From assembly GCA_002205965.3 (NCBI GenBank), contig NADL03000522.1, positions 124,001-188,000 of the forward strand: a stretch of 64,000 nt of DNA, written 5' to 3'. Below, piece after piece: positions 46,870 to 57,785 of the stretch (positions within the stretch are counted from its first letter, which is position 1; the number at the start of each line of letters is the position of its first letter). Made by a program: the position numbers and the translations under genes. Below the pieces are notes generated by a model. The model was not told the DNA's origin and searched no databases. It worked only from the letters and a program-made list of their open reading frames with translations. This DNA is from Kappaphycus alvarezii (taxonomy: Eukaryota > Rhodophyta > Florideophyceae > Gigartinales > Solieriaceae).

Positions 46870-49680
46870 AATTATGTGCTCGTGTACTACCTTTTCTTTA
46901 TGACGTCCCATCTCTGTCTGGCAAAATGTCGCCCTTCAGTACACGATTCTTGGATTAAATCCACTCCCAGTATATGGTCATGACACACCCCTTATTAAAG
47001 TGTATACGAGAAGTTGGAATCCGATATGTCTGCGGAGTGTTCCAAATGACTTACGTAGGACAATTATCTTCTTGAAAACGTTTTTCACTAACCTTAGCTG
47101 GGCAATATTGTCTATGTAACATGACTGCACATTTGAGATGATCAGGACGGGTATTTGTGCTTACAAACTCAAATTGATGCTACATCCCGGAAATGAGGGC
47201 GCAAACTACAGACCAGGATCGTTGATCACACAATTAATATGCCTCTCTAGTTGTGTAGACTATGTCAGGGGCAATTTAATGTAGAACACATAGGGGAACT
47301 AAATGCTGACAAGGTAAACTACCGACAGTAATGTACATGTTGGTGCACTACACTGAAAATACACTTGTACGTGACACCTACTAATTGATTCTTAACAGTG
47401 CAGTACATGAACTGTACAGAACATACTGTACATAATGCATATATAAGAGGAAAAAAGGAGGGCTAATATAGAGTACTGTAACAAATAAGCTGGATAATAG
47501 CAGTCAACTTGTGTGGTAGGGTGTACATTCGTGAAATGTTACACCAAGCGCTGATGGAGGCAAAGTTATTTATCAACGTCGGGGGAAGCCAGAAAGCTTA
47601 AAAAACACTGAATTATGCTGAAAATACATACGAAATTTTTATATACAGCAGTACTACGATTTTGCGTTCTTATCTATAGGGACATGATATTCTTGCATTT
47701 TCTATATAAAACTCTCAAGCGTTATGTTGAACCAATTATCTCAGGGACTGTGACGCAACGGTTACAAATCTCCTCAAAACACACAGAAGGTCCAATTCAC
47801 CAATTTCTCGCGCTATTCGCCAGCTATTTTGCAGCCAAATTCATTGGCTTTTGTAGTAGCTGATTTTAGAATAAGTCCTCGAAAATATTTTGTTTGGTTT
47901 TCTGTGTTTTCTGTGTTGAAATTGTCTCCTTTACGTGTTGTTGTGGAGTTTTAAAATCAGTTTCTCAGGATATTACCACTAATTAAGGGTTCCCTATACA
48001 TTACTTCAAAATTAAGATTTCAAAAGAGTATATAACGGGAAAATATTTCCAATTCGAAAGTAGAACAGCAAAGCCTCGCTTGAGATAGATTCAATTCGAG
48101 AGTATCGGCCCTTGTAGAGGATCACCCTGAATTTGAATCGGTTCTAGAAAATTCAGTACGCTTTTCTTTGCGATGATTAAATTTGGAACATAGAGCCGCG
48201 TAGAGAAGGATATTCAGTTAATAATTGAAGAGAAAGACACCGGAGATTTTAAAACTAAGAAGATATTTTCAGAGAATTTCTGTCCAGGATAATTTTGAAG
48301 AAAAGTTTCGAAATAGTAAAGGGCAGTTGTATGAAATCCTCGGAAAATAATTAATCAGTACCCTAGTCTCTAATTGAAGCGGAAGAGTCTTTCTCATTGA
48401 AATTGGTGCTATGTCAGTGACCCTCGTTCAATTTCAGTTCTCGCTCCCTTGTTCGCTAATGTCTACTTCAGAACATAGTTGGCAGGTAACCAATCTCATC
48501 TTTAATTTCTGTTGGTTCCTACTATCAAAATTATGGGCCAACATCGGAAGCTGAGTACTGCAAGCCATAAAAAACTAAAATACCTAATCATTTCTTCTGT
48601 AGCGGTCCAAACAAACAAATGCGATCTAAAAATGGGATCCCAACTACTGCATACTGTAATATTTTTGTTGTTTACATCATAAGGAAACGGTGATGATTTC
48701 ATGAAATTGATTCGTGCAGATCCAGAGTCCCTTGACTCTTATACCAAATATTCTGACAAAAGTCAATTCAGAAATCAATTCAGTGATTAAGATATATCGA
48801 AAGGGCTCTGCAATTAGATATTGATGCTTATCAAGATTCTTTCCGGCTAAATGTTGAATGGATCGGAGAAGTTTCCGTTGTTTAAAGAACATGTTTAGGG
48901 GACAGATAAATCACAGGGAGAGAAGGAGAAGGCGAAGACGAAAAGAGAACATATATTCACACAAGGGAAAGAATAAGCTTCTGTTTATGAATATGCTAGA
49001 GAATTGATAAAAAATAAGCTAGCATAGGAGTCTTAGCGTCCATAATCTCAAAATGTTGTCTGAAGAACAATAAAAAGATACTTTAATATATATTTGGGAT
49101 CGATTGAAGGAAACAAAGAATGATAAATCTCCAGGTTTGGCTCGAGTGAACAGACTGTATCACCTATTTTTAGCGGCCATAGTTGTTGAAACGCTTCTTG
49201 GTTTTGCTTTTTTCTTTAAACCAGATGATTACTTTGGTCCAGTTTTGAAACCTTTTCGATATTCGTCGAACTCTTTCTGAAGAATAATTTTACTTGGCTC
49301 CTTTGTTGCATCTCGTACCTTCTTTGATAAAATTTGATTGTAAAAAGTGGGCGTTTGAAATGATCGGATAATCTTAAAGTAGCTAGAACACAGGCTGAGA
49401 ACTATAAAATGAAGTCAAATTTCTCATATCCACGAGAAAGAAAAATAAATAGTACTTTTCAGATAAAATCCAGCTTTTTCCTCGCAGCCATTATTTTCAA
49501 TAATATGACCGAAAAAAATTGTATATATGCGCAACTTAAATAAAGTACCAATTTATTTCGTTGAACGCATCAGAGCTGTGGAAAAACATCCCAAGCAGAT
49601 CTAAGTACTCTATCTCTCTTCACGGGTGACAATGTACGCATTTTTTCGACCAACGCGTTTTAAAACAAATTTATAACTCA
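46870..49680. other. AT-rich intergenic DNA
   Basis: Holds a repeat shared with 27.14 kb (47,473-47,540) preceded by a TATATAAGAGG box at about 47,437. Otherwise only short overlapping frames; nothing assignable. Confidence 0.5.
47473..47540. repeat. Dispersed repeat, similar to 27,141-27,212
   Basis: About 70 bp, same orientation, about 70% identical by eye to the PPDK-upstream copy. TATATAAGAGG lies 35 bp upstream here, so this copy may carry a promoter. Confidence 0.5.
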
Positions 49681-49685
49681 TGGTC

Positions 49686-49856
49686 TTAATTTTTGCCATA
49701 CGCGGCGACGTATCTCCTAGAGAAACTTCTTTGCAGCTGTGCCATAACTTCTTCCGCAGATCCAATATATTCTTCTTCCTCCTCATAAATTTCATCCTTT
49801 TCCCCCTTTTCTACTTCTACTATTTCATTCCGACTAACACAGCTTCCATAGCGCAT
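49686..49856 (-). CDS. Small acidic ORF, unrecognised
   Basis: An ATG at 49,856 (minus) gives 56 residues: MRYGSCVSRNEIVEVEKGKK, an acidic run, then GSAEEVMAQLQRSFSRR and a TAA. The alternation of basic and acidic parts and the absence of rare-looking codons are protein-like, but a second frame over the same bases is also open. It lies downstream, in the same sense, of the TATA-bearing repeat of copy A. It may be a terminal fragment of a mobile gene. Confidence 0.22.
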   Translation of the reverse strand: MRYGSCVSRNEIVEVEKGEKDEIYEEEEEYIGSAEEVMAQLQRSFSRRYVAAYGKN

Positions 49857-50019
49857 TACGATTCAATCCCATTTCTTTAACAGTTTAGTCCTAGTTCCAA
49901 TGATTCAGTAAATAGATGCCGCTGATGAGATAGTTTGCTTAGGTTCGTTTACTTTGACTACGGTTTGAAGATGTTGGGTGGCCAAGTGAATTGTTAGTGG
50001 GAGATGGGAGGAGCCATGT

Positions 50020-50660
50020 GGATGTTTTAAAAAGCGAGAGGCTAGTGACAGGGGTAAATCGTCGGGAGAAGAGATACGCAAAACCAATTACCCCAATAAG
50101 GAGGTGTTGCAAGCGAAAAAAGTGCTACCATGTTATAGTCGAACGAACAAAAAGAGTTGGTAAGGACGACAGTTGAGAGAGCTAGAAGCAGGTATAAAAG
50201 GAGTAGGGTCTACCACTGATTCTCTGTGACCAGCGTGAGAAAAATAGTTCTTGGGTGTAAAGTTGACTTTCAACTTCCTACTACTCGGGACTTGACTCGA
50301 AGTTGTCTGCCAACTTGCTTTACCTCTACATGAGAATGGAGCCTTCTCAGCTTATATATACTTTTGGTTACCCCTTAAGTATGAATCAAACTACATAAGA
50401 TACCCGGAAATACATAAAAACACTTTTCCTGGATGATGTATTGTAAACGAAAGATACTTAAGAAACGAACAATCGATCTGATCCTCTTATTTCCACTCAT
50501 CTAGATCAGACCCAAACGAACCCTCCAATACATCCATGATGCCCAAGCAGTCCCCAAAATATCCGCGAACGGCTCATAACTCTCTATTTACTTCTGGGAG
50601 ATATCTAAACCACTAAAGATGCCCCCATCCGGTTCCAGCTTCGAGACCACTTGGTCCATA
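50020..50660 (-). mobile_element. Element copy A, conserved arm
   Basis: Reverse-complement counterpart of 52,230-52,910. The two arms align almost continuously for about 650 bp: the ORF C-terminus, an AT-rich gap, a TATATAAG promoter, 'caagcaagttggcagacaac', 'ggtcacagag', and 'agcacttttttcgcttgc' to 'tctcccgacgattt'. With copy B this makes a large inverted repeat with a roughly 1.5-kb centre. It may be two inverted insertions or one element with long inverted ends. Confidence 0.8.
50190..50360 (-). promoter_or_regulatory. TATA promoter region of copy A
   Basis: On the minus strand: GTATATATAAGC, then 'gcaagttggcagacaacttc', 'gtagtaggaagttga' and 'cagtggtagac'. The TATA-to-TGGTAG spacing is close to that in copy B and in the Ty3 #1 leader. 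It is conserved among three copies while the flanks diverge, suggesting an LTR-like or promoter function. Confidence 0.55.
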
Positions 50661-50960
50661 CTGTCCAGCCCCGGCCGCACTATTCCACCACTTTCTTTTT
50701 CTACCTCCCCCTCGTCCTTCTCGTCCTCCTCTTCATCTTCCTCTTCATCTTGCTCTTCATCCTCCTCGTCATTCTCCTCGTCATCCTCCTCGTCATCTTC
50801 CTCGTCATCTTCCTCTTCATCCTCCTCTTCATCTTCCTCTTCATCATCTCTCTTGTTGACCAATTCCGGGGCTGCTTACTCCTCGAAATTCTCCCCAGCT
50901 CCCTCCTCGACTTTCCACTTTTGCTACTCATCCTCCTCCTCCGCCTCATCCTCCACGAAC
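50588..50960 (-). pseudogene. Copy A acidic protein gene remnant
   Basis: On the minus strand: a Glu-rich start (FVEDEAEEEDE), two TAG/TAA stops, LVNKRDD, a run of about 50 Asp/Glu residues, then the conserved module GIVRPGLDSMDQVVSKLE and GGIFSGLDIS. A TAA at 50,588 ends the frame, but beyond it the reading still matches copy B (EPFADI). The Asp/Glu run is encoded by a GAA/GAG/GAT microsatellite and is shorter in copy B. Known acidic nuclear proteins often bind histones or polycations, but nothing specific is recognised. The serine-rich and leucine-rich plus-strand frames over the same bases are artefacts. Confidence 0.55.
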
Positions 50961-51789
50961 AAGCGACAAGCGACGAACGAATTCGATCACCTTATTCCTT
51001 GTTTGTCGGGGTAGATATTCATTACAGTCAATAGGCCCGAAAGTTAGTAGGGGAATGGTGTTTGGGTGGCTAGGGTGGCGATTTTTGAAAATGACTCAGG
51101 CGGGGCATAAGTTATCCATTTTACTGCGCATTGGGGAGTGGTGGACAATCGGGGGTGTTTTAAATGGGTCGAGGGAGAGAAGTGGTGAGTAAAATGATCG
51201 GGGATTTTTGAAACTTGGAATAGGAGGGTTTAAATAGGCCCACGATGGCGCATTCTATAGATTTGGAATAGATAAAATAAATCTACAAGGGAAATTGTAA
51301 TAGTGCATATGCACCTTTTTTTAAAAAAATGAATTTGGAGGAGGTATGCGGAAAGGGAAAAGGAACCTGACTCGGGATCGATTTAGAAGGGTAGACACAG
51401 TATAAAAATATCTAGATAAAATGGAAATGAGTTTGGAGAGGATCTCGGTAAGGATAAGCAAGGTTCAGGAAGGAGAGATATTTGATGTGTGCTAAATTTG
51501 CACCCGAAGAAAACATCTAGAAGAGGACCAAACTCGGATACGGTTTCGGAATTTGCAAGACATTTTTACAGTTTCTCAATTTGGAAGATATTTTTAATTG
51601 GATGAGTGTGGCAAATTCATGGTTTGATTTTTTATTTTAAGACACGGTGTAACTAACAGATGTCATTAAACGTCCAAAGTCGTCATACTTTTCGCAGACG
51701 TCGCAGCACTTAAAGTTCGAAATCGACATCGTTGAGAAAAACCCCCCGTCATTAACTACCCCATCGGCTCACCCCTTTCCTGGCCCTTA

Positions 51790-52436
51790 ACATGACCAAA
51801 CTCCGCCCGTCCCTCTCCATCACTGAGAAATCCCGAGGCCGCAATCCACTCAACACTCTGGCCCTGACGGCAAATATCTCCAACCGACTACGATGACTAG
51901 TGTAGAAGAATGGATCGCGAACGCGTTCGGGAGTGGGTCCGCCGTAACTGCTTCGAGAAGGCAGAAGAGGCAGAGGAGGATTAAGAGGAAGAAGAGTAAG
52001 AGGAGGTGGAGGAAGAGGAGGAAGAAGATGGAGAAGAGGATGAAGAGGAGAACTGCTTGGACCCGTGGGATTCACTAGTTTACAACGGTGAGGGAGCTCC
52101 CATGGAGAACAGAAGGGAGACATAGGGATTAATCATTATCTCTGACTCTTCTGACGAAGATGAAGAGAAGAGTAAAGAGGAGGACCAGGAGGACGAGGAG
52201 GATGAGGGGGATGAGGGGAGGATGACATGGAAAGCACTGGAATAGTGGAGAGGGGGCCGGAAAGTATGGACCAGATGGTCCCGACTCTTGAATCGAACAG
52301 GGGCATCTTCAGTGGTCTAGATATTTCCCGAGAGGTAATGGAGAATTCTAAACCGTTTGCGGATATTTGTTGGGACTGCTTGGGGGGAATGGATATTTTT
52401 GCGGAACTGTTTGGCTCTGATCTAGAAAACTAAGAT
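51790..52436 (+). pseudogene. Copy B acidic protein gene remnant
   Basis: An ATG at 51,912 opens MDRERVREWVRRNCFEKAEE and a Glu-rich tract interrupted by TAA and TAG. Further Glu runs, ENCLDPWDSLVYNGEGAP, and SDSSDEDEEKSKEEDQED follow in the same frame. The C-terminal module continues in the ORF 52,227-52,436: GIVERGPESMDQMVPTLE, GIFSGLDISREVMENSKPF, ADICWDCLGGMDIFAEL, ending GSDLEN. This module is the part shared with copy A. Codon positions of the module are conserved while the acidic tract varies freely, so the module is probably the functional domain. No family is recognised. Confidence 0.5.
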
Positions 52437-52559
52437 ATTAAGAAGAAAATCCAGATATTTATCCTGACACTATCTACTGTTAGTCTTTCTCGTTCAAAAG
52501 ATTCCATTTTATGCATTTTGTGGTTCTTAGTATGTTTGTTTGAGACTTTAGGGTTAGTG

Positions 52560-52715
52560 AAAAATTCTATATAAGCAGAGTAAACTGCTTCCTTTTGTGG
52601 AGATCAAGCAAGTTGGCAGACAACTTCAAGTCAAATCCCGAGTAGTAGGAAGTTGAGAGTCAACTTAAGACCCAAAAAAATCATTTTTCCTAAGCTGGTC
52701 ACAGAGCATCAGTGG
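52560..52715 (+). promoter_or_regulatory. TATA promoter region of copy B
   Basis: CTATATAAGCAGAG at about 52,568, then the conserved 'caagcaagttggcagacaac' and 'gagtagtaggaagttgag' blocks and 'cagtggtagat' 142 nt after the TATA box. If TGGTAG is a primer-binding site, this would be the end of an LTR; then the acidic ORF would lie upstream of it, unlike a normal LTR element. Confidence 0.55.
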
Positions 52716-53234
52716 TAGATACTGCCTCTTTTATATTTGCTTGTAGCCCTTTAAAATCTCTTCCTTATCCACTACTTTTTTCCGCTCAAATACACCCCGG
52801 GAGCACTTTTTTCGCTTGCCACACCTCCTTCTTGGGGTATTCGGTTCTCAGTATATCTTCTCCCGATGATTTGTCCCTATCAATATTCTCCTCAAAAAGG
52901 CGCTGAGGGTAAGGAAGGGAGAGGAAGGACCAGAACTGCAAGCAATTTTGGACAAGGGGAGGTAGTGCAGTAAATTAGAAGTAGGTAGATGACGGCGACA
53001 AAAAACTCAGTTCCGATTCGCGCGCGCCTAACAGCTAGTACGAGACGGTGAAAACTTTTTAGAAGGGGCCATTTACCCTATATTTTTTAGACCTTTACCA
53101 AAAATAGTCTCGACATTGTGCACTAGCGATTCTACGCCTGTTTCTAGTAACTGTAAAAAGGTTTTGTGCAATAGTTATAAAAATAGTAAGTAGAAGACTT
53201 ATTGTATCGCCCAAGGCTGCACACATATCAATCT

Positions 53235-53770
53235 CGACAGGGGGAGGAGTACATCGTTTTGGTCGCAGTATGAAAAAAGTTTGGGTAGTTTACTCTTGAA
53301 AGATATATCCGATGTATCCCGTAGTTTTCCAAACAACCACAATCGACACAAAGAGGTATGCCGACACAGTAATGGGCAAGGAACTGTGAGGGAGCGAAGA
53401 GGAAAGAGGAGGAGGAAGTTGTGCGCACGGAGATGAGCCGTGCTCGGTCGGGTGGAAGAAGTGGTAGAAAAGAAATGCTATCGAAAATATCGAGAATCCT
53501 GGGAAGTCTTAAGAATTGGCAGGAACGTCGCTTCCCAAGCTACGGAAACGTTGGTATGGCTGAGGTCTATCCCTCTGCAACGGCAAGCTGCGGCGGATTT
53601 CAGGTTCTATTCAGCATGCCTCATGAGTGGACTTGCACTTGCGCTTACAGGGATTCTAGTTCGGTTCTGCTGCAAATTCATTCAATCACTCTAGGTACAA
53701 GACCATGTGGCCTCACTTCAGGGAATGAAATTACTTTCCAAATACTAAAGTAAAAACCCAAATTTCCCTC
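53235..53770. mobile_element. Small TIR element, about 0.5 kb
   Basis: Left end near 53,265 ('aaaaaagtttgggtagttta', 'ttgaaagatatatcc') and right end near 53,770 ('aagtaaaaacccaaatttccc') are inverted variants of the common terminus. Inside, YADTVMGKEL matches the GYTDTVMGKEL coding unit of 26.4 kb, and a later LQRQAAADFRF resembles RPAIKQAALDM. Internal frames are broken. It is non-autonomous. Confidence 0.5.
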
Positions 53771-54131
53771 CCCTCGAGACGCAGTCGGGCGCCCCTACTG
53801 GTAGAAAAGCAGCCAAGTTTCCCCCTGAGAATTTAGTGTTGATAAGACTTTTGTGCTTGATGTCTCTCGTAATAAAGACCTGCTCTTCTTGCAACGGAAC
53901 GGAACAGAAAATCATTATGAGCTCTGGGGCACGAAAGTGCGGGGAGAGTATTACAGAAGTCCACCACCCCCTGAGTAGTACAGTACAAAGCACGTGATAA
54001 TAAATACCGCACTAAATCATTAATATTGCGTGTGTAGCTGTATCCTATGTGCCACTGATTGATGTTAAGGCCCCAACGTTTGAAAAACACATTTGCCGAA
54101 GTATTCAAATATTCGGAGCTGAGGCTTATAC

Positions 54132-54155
54132 GTACTGTACGTACGCGTACAGTAC
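54132..54155. repeat. Perfect 10-bp inverted repeat
   Basis: GTACTGTACG, TACG spacer, CGTACAGTAC. Composed of GTAC steps, so it is also internally repetitive. Confidence 0.7.
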
Positions 54156-54384
54156 ATATCAGTAAGGATTTTTGGATTCCAATTGGCCCTCAGAGTACAA
54201 AACGCCCACCGTAGACCTTCTCTGATTCTCAGCCCTCCAAGCTCTCGCATTAAACACACCTTCTATTTTCGTCATAAGATATTGTTTTCTGCTCATGGCA
54301 CACTCTGCATAAATAATGAGAGAGTATCTCTCTCTCTTCGTTATCTGGGATGTACACTGACTGACCGACTAATGAGTTAACAAA

Positions 54385-54880
54385 AAATGGGAAAAGGTTT
54401 GTGTGTTTTTTTTGCTCTTGGAAGATATATTTGATTGCAATTCGCAGTGAGGTTCCCTGTTGCGAGTTTTATTGGCGTCTTCATTAAAGTAAATAAACTC
54501 CTCATTTTCCCGAGTTTCAAGTAAGGAGGTTAAGTATTCATATATGGTTTAATATTAAAAAAGTAGGGTCTGAAACGAGTTCAACTTAGTGCCTCGGTAG
54601 TCATAAGTTGGCAGCACTAGCATTATCTGCATACCTAATGCCCGGTCTCTGGCCCGTCTTCAAGAGACGGGCAGTCTAGGGAAAGTTTTGGATGTTTTTA
54701 CTGTTGGAAGATATATTCGACCTTCTAGAGTGATCTGGCCCGCTGCTGATCGCTTAGTTTGTAAGCTTGCATATTCACTGCCCTTCGGCCAACCCGCGAC
54801 TGCTTCATGGAGCTCTGTAAGCAGCTGACTATGTCTTCCAGATATTAAAATATCCGAGACCTTTCCCTATTGTTCATAAA
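54385..54880. mobile_element. Nested small TIR elements
   Basis: Left-end motifs at 54,386 ('gggaaaaggtttgtgtgttt', 'tcttggaagatatatt') and 54,678 ('gggaaagttttggatgttt', 'gttggaagatatattc') face a right-end motif at 54,836-54,876 ('cttccagatattaaaat', 'gagacctttccc'). Either one MITE sits inside another, or a deletion joined two. No coding capacity. Confidence 0.55.
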
Positions 54881-55131
54881 TTATCATCGTACTTTCCATG
54901 TATTCATCTCCTGTACCAAAACGTTTCTTCCTGATTAGAACAAAGTGAAGGAATTATTTGCCCCAATTGAAGAAAAAGCTTCGCCAAAACTGAAACGTGC
55001 TCATGCCAGAGTAAGTAAAGATGCCTTTCTGCTGGCATTGCAAAAGTAGAAATTGGTGACGGTGTTGCACCTTTCTTCCGCGTTACATATTTCCAGCGTC
55101 GTGGATACAATCGACATCTTCAATACAGTAA

Positions 55132-55335
55132 AGTAACCCCGTTAGACATCCAGACGTTCAGATACCCCCGCTAGAACTGTCAGAGGACGAAGTAAACTAC
55201 CCAATGATTCCCCCCAAATATCCCCAAATTCCCCGTTCCCGAATATTAAACCACCCAATTTCCCCCCTTTTCCCATATTACGCAAGAGATTCAACAATAA
55301 TTGTGCCAACCACGAAGATCCTCCAGCCTTAATAC
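55132..55335 (+). pseudogene. Proline-rich coding scrap with 'PPLELSEDEVNYP' motif
   Basis: About 67 codons are open without an early ATG. IPPLELSEDEVNYPMIPP is repeated in variant form at 56,374-56,463 (IPPLEVSGDEVDYPIIPP). It continues proline-rich to TAA. The conservation is at protein level across two copies, so it was probably coding. Family unknown. Confidence 0.35.
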
Positions 55336-55698
55336 CCGTAAAAGATAACTATAGAACTACAACACATTTCTTAAGAAATTAATTCTTGATCGGCAGCAGC
55401 AGTGATGTCCAATACATCATGCCTGCTGACAGGCTTTGAGCCTACCATTTAGGCACATGAGTGGCATTACCCATTATCCTGAACACGTCTAGCCTTCACC
55501 GGGGCATAGCCGAACCGCACTTTTCAAACATTAAAGAGACAAATCGATTCTTGATCAGTGCATCTGTTTTTAAGAACAGAAGTGCGAAACTACGTCCCTT
55601 GTATCACTGTATTGCCATTCTACATCCGCAGTCCAGCTTTGCTTATCCTATAAGGAAATCTCGCATTCAAGAAACCCATTAACTACAACAACAAGGAA

Positions 55699-55932
55699 AT
55701 GTTCTCCATTCAATTTTTCATCGCTCTTTTGGCTTACATGATGGCTGCCTCGTCCAGTGCAGAAGTTCAGGCAGGAGCAGTTGCCAATACTGATATTGTT
55801 CCGTTGCCGAAGACTGTCTTGAATGTCTTGAGAGAATTTTTCCCATGTCAGTCTAACGATCAGTGTTACCACTTATTTTCAAGTGGCTATGGATATTGCA
55901 ACCTTGAGCACAACTTCTGTATCCCAGCGTAA
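55699..55932 (+). CDS. Small secreted cysteine-rich protein
   Basis: A 77-residue ORF with a typical secretory signal peptide: MFSIQFFIALLAYMMAASSS, with probable cleavage after Ala21. The mature part (about 56 residues) is neutral to acidic at first, then carries four cysteines, Cys50, 56, 67 and 74 (C-x5-C-x10-C-x6-C), able to form two disulphides, and ends at FCIPA. A TATA-like CCTATAAGG lies 50 bp upstream and the start context is ACAAGGAAATG. The ORF is intact and different in character from its decayed surroundings. Small secreted cysteine-rich proteins in repeat-rich regions include defence peptides, effectors and cell-wall proteins; I cannot say which. The antisense 74-codon frame is a shadow. 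Confidence 0.6.
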   Translation: MFSIQFFIALLAYMMAASSSAEVQAGAVANTDIVPLPKTVLNVLREFFPCQSNDQCYHLFSSGYGYCNLEHNFCIPA

Positions 55933-56365
55933 AGCTAAGTCCCAACATTCTGGGGGTGACCGAAGCAACCGTTTCCTTTTGGATTTCCTCCCTTTCCTGT
56001 TATCGAATCACCACGAAAATAATTGAACAGACAAGCATTTTGATGATGTCGTCAACGTAGCCTACCAGCTACTCTCTAAATGAGTAGGAAGCAGAGACTT
56101 CTGAGCATGAAACTCATTTCGAGTAAATTAAAATAGTTAAATTGCTTGAAGTGTTGTATAAGTAAGAACACGGGAGTGTCGTTTTCCGAAACAGATCTTC
56201 TGGCTGATACCCACCCAAGGTGTACAGTACTGTATGGTTAGGAAAAGATTAAGTTGTTAAACATTTGGAAAAGGCGGGAATTTGCCTCTGCCTTGACCCG
56301 TCGATGTAGTGACAGGGTCACCGAGGCGCAGACCCATTTCTTTTTTCTCCTTTCCTTCCCTCCAG

Positions 56366-56463
56366 ACTCCGTCTAGATCCCCCCGCTAGAAGTGTCAGGC
56401 GATGAGGTAGACTACCCAATCATTCCTCCTTTTTTGTGTCTGTCTGATCTCGATTCTTTCTAG
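56366..56463 (+). pseudogene. Second copy of the 'PPLEVSGDEVDYP' scrap
   Basis: Matches 55,149-55,212 over about 60 bp. The codon before the shared Ile is TAG (56,374) where the first copy has CAG, and the frame ends at TAG 56,461 shortly after FLCLSDLDSF. Confidence 0.4.
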
Positions 56464-56984
56464 TTCATCCTCCACAGCAAACTTCAAAATAGTAATGACT
56501 CAGGAATAACTCGACTATTTCTTTGAGTGTGCCAACATATTTGATGTAAAAGAGAACCTTTCAGAACATTTGTTCGACATTATTACTACTGGCTTCTATA
56601 ATTCCCTCGCTACAGCTGCCATCGGGTTTTCCCTCCAGAATTTTTTTTTCTCTCCACACTCCGCTTTATCGCCCCTTCCTCAACTTTGGCTAGAACTGCA
56701 CCACATCTTCTTCCTCCAAATGACAGAAAGCGGATGATGCAAGAATACAAACTGAACACGATCCTTTGCTTTATCTCGCCGGGGGGCGAGACTGTTCACA
56801 GTCCTTAAATTTATGACACCTCTCCCAGCTAGGATGATGCCGTGAGGAAATTGTTCCTCTACGATTCATTATTTCTTACTCACCGGAATCCATCAGAGAA
56901 CGTTTTTTACAAAAGAAATAGCCATAACATATCCCTTTTTGAAATCGCAACCCTATTAGTGTTTTTGTTTTTTCCAACAAAAAC

Positions 56985-57360
56985 TTCACTGGGGGAAAAG
57001 GGGATGTCTTTATTGAGATGTATGGATTGGCTGGAACCCATTTGGAGTTGCAAATCTGAGTGTGATATTAAATACATGTAACGGTGGTCGAAGCAATGTG
57101 CAAATCATTGCTGTCGAATGCTGGCAGCAGCAACAGTCTACCAGAAAGGCGATGGGATGCCAGCCAGCAGACAAGCGGCGTTAGAAGTTAGTGTGGATCT
57201 CTACTTCTTTTTATATTTGAAGGAGTTTTTCTATTTTGAGCAAAGTTTTAATTCGTATTCCAACCGTGCTCAAAATTCACTTACACCATCTTTTTAATCT
57301 GGAAAACTATGAGATAGATCGCGTATATCTTTCAAAAGGAAAGCACCCAAGCCGTTCCAC
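56985..57360. mobile_element. Small TIR element, about 375 bp
   Basis: Left end GGGGGAAAAGGGGATGTCTT, followed by the 50-bp block shared (inverted) with 26.08-26.16 kb; right end 57,318-57,360 ('gtatatctttcaaaagg', 'aaagcacccaagcc'). Near 57,150 it can be read as GMPASRQAALEVSV, recalling the RPAIKQAALDM segment. Probably non-autonomous. Confidence 0.5.
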
Positions 57361-57462
57361 CTCTTTTCAATCAGATTTCTACCTGGTAATTACAAAATAG
57401 CACTGATTCAAAAACGCAACACGATTTTATCTTTTTAAGAGGACTAGATCCGCGAAAATTGA

Positions 57463-57625
57463 ACATGGGGAAAATTTGAGGTTTTTTTAATCCATAAAAA
57501 ATGAGGTCGACTGTTCCCTGAGGGATGTCGTGATGTGGGCAAAAAGCTTACAGTGTAAAGGATTGTCCTGAAGCTGTCAAAACTCTGTAAGAAAACTGGC
57601 TGGAGACCAGCCAACAGGCACGCCG
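57463..57625 (+). repeat. Paralog of 32,084-32,245
   Basis: Starts GGGGAAAATTTGAGG, then 'ctgttccctgagggatgtcg', 'cagtgtaaagg' and 'gagaccagccaacagg'. The translated end GWRPANRHAALGIAASAA parallels RPAIKQAALDMKAAA. Frames differ by small indels between the two copies. Confidence 0.65.
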
Positions 57626-57785
57626 CATTGGGCATCGCTGCCTCTGCGGCATAACGTTATGTTAAGACTTGTTTGACCTTCGCGTAGGTCTCCCTTGCAT
57701 TCGCTTGAACATGGTGATGTCCACTAAACTTGCACCCGAAAAAAATTCAAGAAGGCCAATTTCAGATACAGTGTCATATCAAACT

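Larger units (their letters stand above)
51488..52910 (+). mobile_element. Element copy B
   Basis: Fullest copy of the A/B/C family. Its left part (51,488-51,660: 'aatttgcacccgaa' and 'aattcatggtttgattttt') matches copy C at 57,716-57,780 and 58,550-58,610. Its middle holds the acidic ORF. Its right part (52,500-52,910) holds the TATA promoter and matches copies A and C. Ends and target duplications were not identified. Confidence 0.65.

Noticed and set aside
50619..51034. 131-codon Ser-rich and 127-codon Leu-rich plus-strand ORFs
   Set aside because: They are other-frame readings of the GAA/GAG/GAT repeat whose minus-strand reading is supported by copy B.
51752..52123. 123-codon Pro/Leu-rich minus-strand ORF
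   Set aside because: Antisense to the acidic gene of copy B; composition follows from the GGA repeat.
53421..53753. 110-codon ORF in the 53-kb TIR element
   Set aside because: Alternative frames are equally open and only short pieces match the recurrent coding unit.
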